Shown in pieces: positions 11,801 to 21,598 of a stretch of DNA of 64,000 bases. The stretch lies in the NCBI GenBank assembly GCA_003864495.1, contig ML133401.1, positions 3,029,189 to 3,093,188 on the forward strand, given 5' to 3'. The DNA is from Nemopilema nomurai (lineage: Eukaryota; Cnidaria; Scyphozoa; Rhizostomeae; Rhizostomatidae). Below the pieces are notes generated by a model. It worked only from the letters and a program-made list of their open reading frames with translations. It made no database searches and was not told where the DNA came from. Every line of letters begins with the position of its first letter. Position 1 is the first letter of the stretch. Made by a program: the position numbers and the translations under genes.

Positions 11801-14800
11801 ATTTTCGTTAATTTCGACTACTTAGTAATACTCTCTAAGCCAGCACCTTTGGGAAAAGGCTCGCATTCAATTTCATGGTATTGGTTGAATGATGTACTTG
11901 GCTGAATTTTCAAGAATATTTAGGCACATGTGAGTTGATTCATAATGTGGCTTGAGCTAATGAACATCTTTCGCTGCTTTTGGTCAGAAGTTGTACTAGC
12001 GCACTCTTAAATTACTATGCAATCTAGATCTGTTTGTTTTGAAGGATGTTTTATACCAAGAGCTCGGTAGGGCCTATGCCTTCTGTGTTTTTGTTGCAAG
12101 GTGTAGTATATGTGAATTTATTTTTCACTACTTGCAATTCTGTTTTGTTCGTCATATCACGTATCTTTCCACATATCCACCCTCAAGTCCATTTCACCTT
12201 GAAGGTTGAATCCATGATTGAAAAAGTCCCAAACGCAGAGGAAAATTTGCCACTAGTGAGGTTAAAGGTAACGATTTCTGACTTTTGTTCCCTTCATTGG
12301 CAGCGCATAAAAAGTTTCAAAGCTTCTTCATAGCACCATCATTTTGTTATTCTTTCATTCAAAGAGCTGACTTAACTTCTAGAGAGCTAATGTATGTATA
12401 CCTTCCTGTTTTAGAGTACTCTTATATTAGAGCCAATGTAGCATTTTAGAATATAATTTTTGCAACTTTTAAATGATTTCGTTGTTGGTTATGTCAAAAG
12501 GCCCTGCCTTCTTCCTTCTTTTGTAAACAGGTTGAATACAGCGGTGGTTTTGCTAGTCTGAATCCCAGTAGATTTGGACAGGCGTTCGTTAATCGCGTCG
12601 CTAATCCCAAGGACATACTTCTCTTCTATCGAAAGAGGGCCCAATTCACAAGAGGTTTGTTTTGATCGAATTGTTACCATAGCCGTTGGTTCATCAATGT
12701 TTCGAGATATTCTTTGTTCCATTAATTTAAGGCAGCTCAGTGCAGCCATTCTCAGAAGATTGCGTCATTCTGTCTCGTTTTTATTGCCTCACGTAAATTT
12801 TCTCACATTCACCAAGATCCCAAGCTCACCCTATGCAGGACAAATTTTTGTTTGTGAATGTTGTGACTATTAATTTATAGATAAAATATTAGCACTGCAT
12901 GTTTAGATATGCAAATGATTCCATCAGATGTTGTTGGCTCTTTCAGGAGACAAGACAAACAAGGGGATGGATAACAAAGATTTCGCAATAGACCATGCAA
13001 ATACTGTCCGAATGGAAGATGTTATAAATCAAATTCTAAACAGCACTGACCAGGTTCGACAACTCTTACTTCTGTTTAGTAATTTTCTCTCACCCTGGTT
13101 GGTATTTCAACTGAGCTACGGTGGAGTTGGTCTGTTTTGCTTGTGTCTTCGTGCACGCTTCTTGTGATTGAATATTGAATTCACATTTCACGTTGTCGGA
13201 GCTTTGGTTTTGAAAGCCCTCGAATATAAGGTTATTTGGCTTCAATACTATAGTCTTCTTTCTTTCGTGCACAAAATAATTTTGCATCTTTTTTGTAGTC
13301 CCTCCAGTTGCAAGTTTTATCAGAACGAAGGCTGGGCAAAGCTCTGCGTGAATTTGTTGACAAAGAAGAGAAAGATGCGATTCGTGACCTTGTGAAATGG
13401 GAACTGGGAAATGTACAAAATGAACTGGTTCTAAGGAATGCGAAGGAAGAAAGCGTGATAGAAGAGCTTCAGAACGTGAAATTGGAGAAAGAAGCAGTTC
13501 TTGATGATCAAAAGGAAACGAAGAGATCAGGAAAGTAGGTTTGCCTTTAAATTCGTCATCATATACAGTTTTTTGTTTCAGATCCATATTATCCTTGAAT
13601 TATTACGCCTTAACTTATAATTTTGATCTTAAATCCGTTAAGAAGATTCTTCATTAGATAAAATGCATGTTTGTTAGAAAACATAAAAAGGTTCATTTTG
13701 ATTTGCTTAGCCATCTCAACCGAATTCACGGTAACCAATTTGAGAAAATGTAAATGAGAAATCCTGTTGCCTATCAAAATTTAAATAACGTTTTTTTTGA
13801 TTGAATGAAGTATTAGAAGAATTTTTTTATATTATGGTTTTAAAGTGTGAGCAGTTGATTTGCTACTTGCGGCAATGGTGGACTGGGATAAAGTAATGGT
13901 ACTTCCCCCCTCAGCGTGAATGGAGTTATGCTTGTTATCAGTACCCAATTGCATACTAGTTTTTAGAAGGCTGGCTTGATTTTCGGGGGGTACCGTAAAG
14001 CATTCGAATGTTCCCCGGTTACGCTGATAATAACATACACCACTTCGACCATGATTGTCTATATTCGAACAACCACTGACGCTTTGTTCTAAACAATGGA
14101 GCCGCAATCTCGTCTCCCAAACAAATACACTACCTCGACCATGATTGCCATCGATAAAACTAGGCCTGTAGGCCGTATTGCGATTTGCGCGAGAATTACT
14201 CGGCCAATGAACAAAACGAACTTCGTTGCTTTGAGCCCGTCATGGCAGAAAGCAACAAGCCTAGGGTCCCGCTAAAGAACTCTCTTTTTTAGGTTTTAGC
14301 AAGCTCCAGAACAAACCAAGAAGAAAATGCTGACCTACTAGACAGCAACCAGAGCGACGAGGAGATGGACTGTGTACCGCGCGGCACCAGCCGAGGTCGT
14401 CGCGGTGCGAGAGGTACTGCCGCTGCGCGAGGTAATGGTCCTTCGCGCGGTACTGCCTCTACACGAGGCTCCACACGTGGACGAGGCTCGCGGGGAACCG
14501 CCAAGGCTAAGGCTACTAGTAGCAGAGGAAGAGGGTCACGCGGAGGCGCATCAAAAAATTCCCTTGTCACTGATTGTGAGTGCGTCTGTATTTCATTCTC
14601 TATTCCTAAACAAATTTTGTTTTGTCAGAATTTCTCCTTTTTTCTGAAATACGTAAAAATCTCTTTCAATTTCTGTTGTTTTTTCCTCCAGCGTTTATCA
14701 GCGTGACGAAGCCCTCACAGAAAAGAACCAAGACGGAGGTATAAGTCGCTTATTGCTAGAATTACCCCCAATCTCAAACTTCAAATAATCCCAAATTATT

Positions 14801-16144
14801 TCAACATCATTTGCACACATTATGTTTTCCAGCCATAAGGGCGATCATTTATCATACAGCAAAAGCTGCATTCTTAGGGCAGCCCACAATTGCAAACCTT
14901 GACAGCTTTTACCATCATTTTTGTAAAAACAATATCCCAATTGAATTTTCGATCACAAGGATTTGCAAATAGTCCAAGATGTTTTTAAATTATGACGAAA
15001 ACCCCAAATGGCAACCATGGAATTGCAAAATTGTGCGCCATACACTTATCCATGGTGCCAACACCACCGGGGCCAAAGAGTGAGGGGGTGGTGGTGGGTA
15101 TGGGGCAGGGGCGTGGCATCCTTTCGACACCCTCGATAATCGTCATGACGCTTTGAAACCTGACCCAAGTGACAGTCTTCTCTTGTCATTTTCAGCCCAT
15201 CGATTTCGACAGCGACAATGACGCAGACTACGATGGTACAAATATATCCACAGTCTCCAGGGGAAGCAGGTTTGGTTTCATTTCTTTATTTGCTTTCAAC
15301 ACAAGCCCCTAAAAATGTGCACCCGAGAATTCAAGTCAAAACACATGTTCACAATTACGACAAAAATTTGAAACTGGATTTGGCATACTACCCTAGTATG
15401 CCAAAATGATCTCAGCATAGTATACTAAAATCCGCTGTTTTCTGCAATCGCAAAGTTTTGTGCCATAGAACATACAATGATTTGGCACTTTTCTGCATCT
15501 GCCAGTTAAGTTTTGGAAATTATTAACTTGTTTGTTAAGCTGTTTCGCTTCTCTCTGAGTGTTTCCCCAAAGAACGTGACATACCCTTCTACATCCGCCA
15601 TATCGTCATTTTGTCCTGATTCCTTTACAGAAGAACAGGCGTTGTATATGAGGAATCTATTCCTGAGGTAATGGCTATTCCTTAGTCATAAATGATAACT
15701 TCTCCTTCTAGTTTTTAATATTGAATATTAAATGCAATTTTCCTCTGTCCACAAACGTTTAGCATTGGAAACTGTTTATTGCAAATAGTAGATTTTATTA
15801 ATTCTGACTGTTGATGAGTTTTGTGCTCCCTTGTTTCCCAATGTGTGAAATGTTTCTGCACCCAAAGATAACGATTTTATACAAACATCATTATGAGAAT
15901 AATGAAATTTTTAAAATGTCATTTTAATCAATCAGTTTTTAAAGTAGACCAAGGAAAAAGTCAGGCAAATTATGCCATCACTTTTCGATAAATCTGCCTC
16001 CACATATATTATACATATAGATCTAAATGCCTAGCCGGAATGATTCTATTCATCAAGTTCTCCTTTTGTCAATAGAGCAGCAGCGATGAACACTCGGATC
16101 CATTCGACATTCCAGCTTCATCTCGCAAAAGACCCCGGCGATAA
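5852..16144 (+). CDS. MRE11: double-strand break repair nuclease MRE11, complete
   Basis: Seventeen exons: 5852-5868, 6388-6437, 6876-6976, 8036-8196, 8755-8842, 9380-9636, 10543-10731, 11237-11393, 12205-12267, 12531-12654, 12947-13053, 13299-13534, 14304-14575, 14692-14738, 15196-15269, 15631-15667, 16076-16144. Joined they give about 682 residues; human MRE11 has 708. MRE11 is the Mn-dependent exo/endonuclease of the MRN complex that starts resection of DNA breaks in the nucleus. Phosphodiesterase motifs are all present: TDCHLG (D25, H27), GGDLFH, GNHDD, VIHQNR and GHEHEC. The capping region (VEYSGGF, VANPKD) and [10 protein letters not shown] helix follow. Exon 13 encodes an RG-rich GAR-like DNA-binding tract. 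The last exon encodes an acidic [13 protein letters not shown] then RKRPRR end, as in animal orthologs. The start is chosen because the 17-base first exon has a good donor and the second exon joins in frame. Oddity: the exon 13 acceptor (see findings) and the weak donor GTTCGA after 13053. Confidence 0.93.
6474..6597. repeat. MITE-like palindromic repeat in MRE11 intron 2
   Basis: The left end (accgtaaatccccgaattgg plus a C run) is repeated inverted at the right end (gggggctaatttgaggattt then atggta). Between them is a doubled 'cttgaataagccc' and an AT core. This arrangement fits a small non-autonomous foldback or MITE of about 120 bases. A related piece lies at about 43,778-43,850. Confidence 0.55.
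10200..10420. repeat. copy of dispersed foldback-type repeat (MRE11 intron 6)
   Basis: The core 'cttcgatccgcaactggct' followed by atttatt, tcagctttcggtaa and cggcgtttgcaaac matches in order the right arm of the foldback element at 32.8 kb and pieces at 49.3 and 59.2 kb. The preceding 'gattggtca...gccaatc' is also shared. Confidence 0.5.
11575..11685. repeat. second intronic copy of the same dispersed repeat
   Basis: In MRE11 intron 8, 'attggtcattaacagccaa' and 'cacaactggctatctatttt' plus gtcagct follow the same order as in the copy in intron 6. It is more diverged and shorter. Confidence 0.4.
13840..14180. other. GC-richer insert-like stretch in MRE11 intron 12
   Basis: This part of the intron is richer in G and C than its surroundings, has a C-run and G-run, and repeats 'ctcgaccatgattg' near 14,046 and 14,134. 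A minus frame of about 90 codons crosses it. It may be an inserted repeat; I do not recognise a family. Confidence 0.25.
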
Positions 16145-17745
16145 AGGTATTTTACGCCCGAATGTAAAATGTTTCAATGTAAAATATTTCAATATGGATA
16201 CGTTGCCTTTGGAAATAGCAATGCGACCGCATCCCATTACAAGCAACTTACGATATTACCGCATATTTATTGGCAGAATAAGTTTTTTCTATCATTTTAA
16301 ATGTCGCCTATGTTCATTGAGTTATCTAATAAAAAACCATGCAGTTTCCAGATCCCTTTGAGCTTCTGCAAACTGTAATGCCCAAATGTTTCTGGTAGAT
16401 ACTTCCGAAAATCATACGTCTGTGTGTATGAGTGACCTCTGCAGAAAAAAAGGGGGCAGTTGCCCCTCTTGCCCACAGTAGAATAGTGCATAGCTTTCGT
16501 TCTGCTATTACTATTCCAGCATCTTCCTGCTTTTGTCCCCCGCCCCTATCTTACCCTGAACTTACGTAGGCGTCCATGAATACACGTCTAGAGTTTCCTT
16601 ATGTTTTTCTGACAAATTTTAAACAGTTTTGCTTGTTTGGTCTTGTGTTTGCTAACAATCGAGTTGCGAGTAGTTAATGGTTTGCCCCCTTGTAAATGTA
16701 ACATTTTTTCTTGAAAAGAAGCCTTCACACGTTCTAAATGGGTTATAATGATATGGCATTCGTTAATCGTAGCACTTTTTCAGTTCCTGATCAAAATCCT
16801 CTATTTCCATATGCGTCTTAAAGTCGTAGTATTTTTAAAAGAAATCGAGTGACAAAACATTCAACAATGAAGTGCCTTTCTCGTAATTTGCCTTCCGTTG
16901 TATTTCCTCATTTTAAAACCATAGTAAATTAATAAGTGAGTTGTTTCGTAGAAATACCTATTTTATATACTAAAATGTCTACAATAGCTTTATGAGATGG
17001 AAAGTATAGAGTTTATTTTCAACTTATCTTCTTCATATGTTAATGGCTAAATTTTATAGATAATAAATATGCTAAATTTTCAAGCTAAACTTCAAGATGT
17101 GATATCATTTTTGGAGAATGGTTTATTTTCAAACTATCAGAAAATCCGCACACAGAATTTTCCAAGGTTTCTCCATTATGTTAGTGTATTAAATGTTTAC
17201 AATGCTACGAGCGTTTATCTAAGATTAGTTTTGCCAATAGCTGATTTATTTGGCCTAGTGGTTCGTTTTTTGTGAATCAGTTCTACGTGAGTTTGTTTTC
17301 GTGAATCAGTTTTACGTGAGATCATCTTTCAAGGACCAGTTTAACAAATCCATCCAGTATTTCTCATTGTTCTTACTGAAGTGATTTCTCTACCCTGAAT
17401 TTAATTCAAAATCTTCGCGCTACATAAACCCATTCGGCAAGATTAATTCAAGTTCTTTGCTTTCCCAATCAAGAATTGTATAACTTTGTAACTTTACTAG
17501 CGCAGGCATATTATCTGAGAAGGTCAACTGGCCAAATTGTCAACAGGTCAAAAGGTCAACTGGCCAAAAGGTCAACTGGCCAGAAGGTCAAAGGCCAAAT
17601 AGTTTTTTCACTGATAACCATGCTAGTGCCAACTGAATGGCTTTTTAAATAAAACCTTACAAAGCGAAAAGCTGATCAGATCCTTTATTGTGAATGTTTT
17701 GCTTGACATAATACCTCGCAATAATTGTGCTGTAAGAAAATGTTT
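16145..17745. other. non-coding stretch after MRE11, with a short tandem repeat
   Basis: No supported exon. A run of about four imperfect 16-base units of the type 'aaggtcaactggccaa' lies at about 17,519-17,592. A two-copy repeat (gtgaatcagtt..acgtgag) lies near 17,270-17,320. The part next to 17,745 is probably 3' UTR of the minus-strand gene. Confidence 0.4.
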
Positions 17746-19802
17746 TCACTTCGTTGGACTTTGTTCGCTTAAGCAAAAGACCAGCTGAACCATTCCTCGT
17801 AGTATCAGGGGTAGACAAACAGAACAACAACAAAGATAGCATGAAACTATACTTCTAATAAGTAAGACTAGCAGTACGTAAACATTAGCCTGCCTACCGA
17901 ACAAGCAGTCCATAGACAAGGTGCGATCGGTCGATTCCTTGCTGATGTCATCATGAACGCTTATATCAGCTTGCTTCACATTTCCACTGAGAGACGTGAA
18001 AGACCCCAGTCCACAAACATAATCCACACTATTTCTGTAGGGCCATGTTGATACGTAGACTCTGTCCTTGTTGCCGTCTTGTGCCCCCTCGGCTTCCCCA
18101 GCTTTAATCAAAACTTTAGAAGGTGATCTGCCGTTGGCTAGTGGATCTGATGAAATGGCAGAAGGGGGCTTAAACCTGGCGATGGCACAGGAATGGTCAC
18201 ACTTGGAGCTGAGTGACCCTCCACCGGTTCCAATGCACTTTCCATAGTGACAGTTGTAGGAGCTGCCAGCACAAGAGAACCGCATGATGTTGAAAAGTCG
18301 CTTCATGGTGAATCCTCCTAGACAATTTTCGCCGGTCTGAATGTATTCTTGCCCTAGTACGAATTAAAAAAAATTTGAAATAAAAGGGCGGAAACAGAAC
18401 TCCTGAACGCTATCTTTCTTTGTGCGCACTCATTAACTCTAAGAGTTAGTCGCAAAGAGCTAAAAAACAACTGGAAAGACGCCTGCAACAAAAGATGAGT
18501 GGTTTGCCACAAAAGGACAAGAGGTCTATCGCAAAGGACAAGAGATCTATAGCAAAGGTCAAGAGGTATATGGCAAAGGACAAGAGGTATATGGCAAAGG
18601 ACAAGAGGTATATGGCAAAGGACAAGAGGTATATGGCAAAGGACAAGAGGTATATGGCAAAGGACAAGAGGTCTATAGCAAAGGACAAGAGATCTATAGC
18701 AAAGGACAAGAGGTCTATGGCAAAGGACAAGAGGTATATGGCAAAGGACAAGAGGTCTATAGCAATGGACAAGAGGTCTATGGCAAAGGACAAGAGGTCT
18801 ATAGCAAAGGACAAGAGGTCTATAGCAAAGGACAAGAGGTCTATAGCAAAGGACAAGAGGTATATGGCAATTGGCTTAAGGCATAAGTAGAGACTAGTAA
18901 ACGAAGCTTAGTGTGCAAATAGATGAGAAACAGCGTTTGAGAGGGATGGTTTCAAATAGTGTTAAAAAGTTCCCTTTTTAAGGAAGATATGTTAACAAAG
19001 AAATTAACAGATTGATAATGATCAAAGAAATGTTTTCTCGCATTTTTGCTCGGAATTTTAGTAGTACTAAACACTGACCTTTGTAGGTAATCAGAAGTTC
19101 TTTCGCCGGTACATCAATAAATGCTTGGCTTTTGAAGTCTTTAGCTGTCTTCATCGTTACGTCATCAATCTGGCCTAATGTTGCATCGTTTTCCCAGAGA
19201 GACGATGCGTCACCATAGTCTCTGTCCGTGTCTCCAAAAACCCAGTTGTTGTTGTCGCCATTGGCTATGACGGCAGTTAGGGTCCAGCCTCCTCCGTCAG
19301 TAGTCATGTCGCAATACACCTGGTAAGGAACGCTTCCTTCGCTGCGTCGAATCGTATAGACACCACTGCTCAAAGACGGCATCAGTTTCTTCAGCTCTTT
19401 GCAAGACGCAACCTGCACGCATCTAGCATTGATGCATGCATCGCTCTCGTTGCAGAAGAAGCGCTTCCCTGGGAAGGCAAAAGTCCCTTGAAAGCATTGA
19501 AGCTGGCAGATGTCACCTTTTTTCTCGAGAAACCCATTCTGAACTTTCTTAATCCAAGCATTTGTCTTCTGTCGTGTAACGGAATCATTGAGCTGTTTGA
19601 CTCTTGCCTCTAGTTCGCCCAGCCTCATCTGCGTTTGAGCAGCAAACTGCTGAACAGAATTTCCATTCCTTTTGCAACACTCCTCCAAACTGCTGACTTT
19701 ATTTTCCAAGGCCGTTACTTTGTCAGCTTCAGGCAATCTGGAACAACTAGCTGCAACTTCGTTTGACAACGCTCCGAGTTTCGTGAACCACTCTTTAATA
19801 TT
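17746..19802 (-). CDS. coiled-coil fibrinogen-related domain protein, 5' end missing
   Basis: Two exons on the minus strand: 19802-19079 and 18353-17746, joined in frame by donor GTCAGT and a pyrimidine-rich acceptor (Gly codon G|GG). The first encodes a heptad-rich region (LGELEARVKQLNDSV), a short Cys-rich segment, then the N-terminal part of a fibrinogen-related domain: CKELKKLMPSLSSGVYTI followed by YQVYCDMTTDGGGWTL. The second continues the domain with Cys-rich FSCAGSSYNCHYGKC and a DRVYVSTW..NSVDYVCGLG part; this C-terminal half is closer in style to intelectin-like or other invertebrate variants than to classical fibrinogen. Such proteins are usually secreted lectins used in recognition. 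No signal-peptide exon was found above 19,802. The last 50 residues are hydrophobic and may be intron read-through after a GTAGGC donor near the FGRQ codons. Confidence 0.65.
18505..18880. repeat. 21-bp minisatellite in the intron of the fibrinogen-related gene
   Basis: About 17 tandem units of the form 'gcaaaggacaagaggtctata' (variants tatatg, ctatgg, atctat). Because the unit is a multiple of three, frames stay open: KDKRSIA/KDKRYMA on + and SFAIDLL/SFAIYLL on -. I do not think it is translated, as it lies between good splice sites of the minus gene. Confidence 0.9.
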
Positions 19803-19913
19803 CTGCAAGAAAACATTTTCTGCTGTATGTCGTATACAAAAAATTCGATATTTAACGCATATATGCAAGTGGTTCCAGAAATTTCTAGAAAGACGCAATG
19901 AAATCACAGCCAT

Positions 19914-20935
19914 TCAAAAACGTTAGATAACAACGTAAAAAGATTTTCTTCTGCCTTTTCAAACATGGTAAGCTCTACCTGTCAGTACTTACTACAGTAT
20001 TTCCTGATGACAAGACTGGTTGAAGCATAAGTTATAGGACGCAAGTTTGCAGAAGCGGAATAATAAAACGGATAGAAAAGAGTAGCTTGGTCATAGGACT
20101 TGTGCAAAGTTGGTTTTGTCTTCAAAATTATTGGATTACTAACGGATTTGGTAGCTTTTTCAACTCCAAGAAGTCCCTTACTTCTTTCTCTGATGAAGAC
20201 AAGTGTTCATTTTGATCGCACGTACTGAAAAGCGATGTTACACTGTTATGTATCGTGTCGCACACACTTTTTTATATGAATATAATTGTTTTCTTAGCCC
20301 CATGTTCTTAAAAATTTTCGATTTCGAGCCTAAGATTTTTCTTAAATTATTCTTGCACAAGATGTAAATTTGCCTTGAGATCAAAGAAAAATGTTAAATC
20401 TTTTTTGATGCGTTGCTTCATCATAAATCACAATAACATCAAATATATGTATAAATATATATGGGATAATGTGTAAAGCGTCAAAATGACGATGGTTTTT
20501 CTTTTTTAAAGAAACTCAGATTAAGGAGAACTTCTAATCTTGATGAAGGTTGAGCTTGGCATTATTCTCAAATTGTTCTTAAATTTTAGCAATTTTGTGC
20601 TCCAATATTCTAATCGACTTTGTTCTTATAAAAGAATGTGTATTTCAATAAATTATTTAATAATGATGATCATCAACTAATTTCAGCAATACCTTCCCAG
20701 CACCGCTACAACCAGGTTTACTGCCGTCTCCAGTGGCCTGGAAAGAAAACGTCATTTACAACCGCTGCGTTTACTCTTGTGTCGTACGAGATAAAAATTG
20801 AAATATATAATAATCAGAGAAGTGTTTATAATAATAAAAACAAAGTGTAAGCAAACTAGATACCCTTATTACTCAAATCGAAAAATTTTGTACACTTAAA
20901 CGTAAAAGACAATCTTGACCTGGATGATAATAGAT
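19914..20935. other. AT-rich non-coding stretch
   Basis: Probably upstream sequence or a long first intron of the minus-strand fibrinogen-related gene. No signal-peptide exon, RNA gene or recognisable mobile element seen. Confidence 0.35.
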
Positions 20936-21045
20936 TCACTTCATACCGGATTCACTTTATACCGGAGTCACTTCATACCGGATTCACTTCATACCAGATT
21001 CACTTCATACCGGATTCACTTCATACCGGATTCACTTCACCGTAT
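20936..21045. repeat. 16-bp satellite, short array
   Basis: About six units of 'ttcacttcataccgga' with few changes. The same unit forms the larger arrays at 27,626-27,990 and 28,497-28,637. The array ends in 'accgtatcggattggtttca', which also ends the 27.6-kb array. Confidence 0.9.
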
Positions 21046-21598
21046 CGGATTGGTTTCATACCAGACAGGGCTCCTGTTTACACGACAGTAGTTACTCCGC
21101 CCTGCCGGGTTCAGTCTCTTGTTTCGGAGCCTCTGCGTTGGTACTTGAGTCGCGCCCATGTGAGCAATGTTCTTTCGGGTTTCACCCAATCTCTTAATGT
21201 TGTTATCTAATTAAATCCTTTCCTTCTTAGTTTTATGTTCGTCGTTAACAAGGAAAGTATTCTTTCCAGTATTCTTAGAGATGAGTCATATCTTGAAAAA
21301 TAATCTATGAGGTGGCTAATTATCTGAAAATATGTGTAAGACCTGGTACGACCAATCACCGCTATGAAGAAAGCTTTCACTGTTTCAGCATCCACCTGGT
21401 TTCTCTTTGCTAGTCGAACCATAATCTGTTAAAAAACACTCCAAACCTGAGGCCATAAGGATTGTATCTGAGGTTGCGGAGCAAGTTTATAGCGGATTTT
21501 TGCGTTTACACGAGCACCTAACCAACTTCAAATCAACTTCGAGATAAACCCATAACTTTTGTATAAGATCTAGTGTTAGACCGCGTACAGAAATTATC

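Noticed and set aside
18446..18890. Minisatellite frames as a coiled-coil or membrane protein
   Set aside because: The array lies within an intron defined by good splice sites of the fibrinogen-related gene.
21207..21422. Minus frame of 71 codons upstream of BBOX1-like copy 1
   Set aside because: The matching region of copy 2 (about 28,180-28,370) has indels that break it, so it is not maintained as protein.
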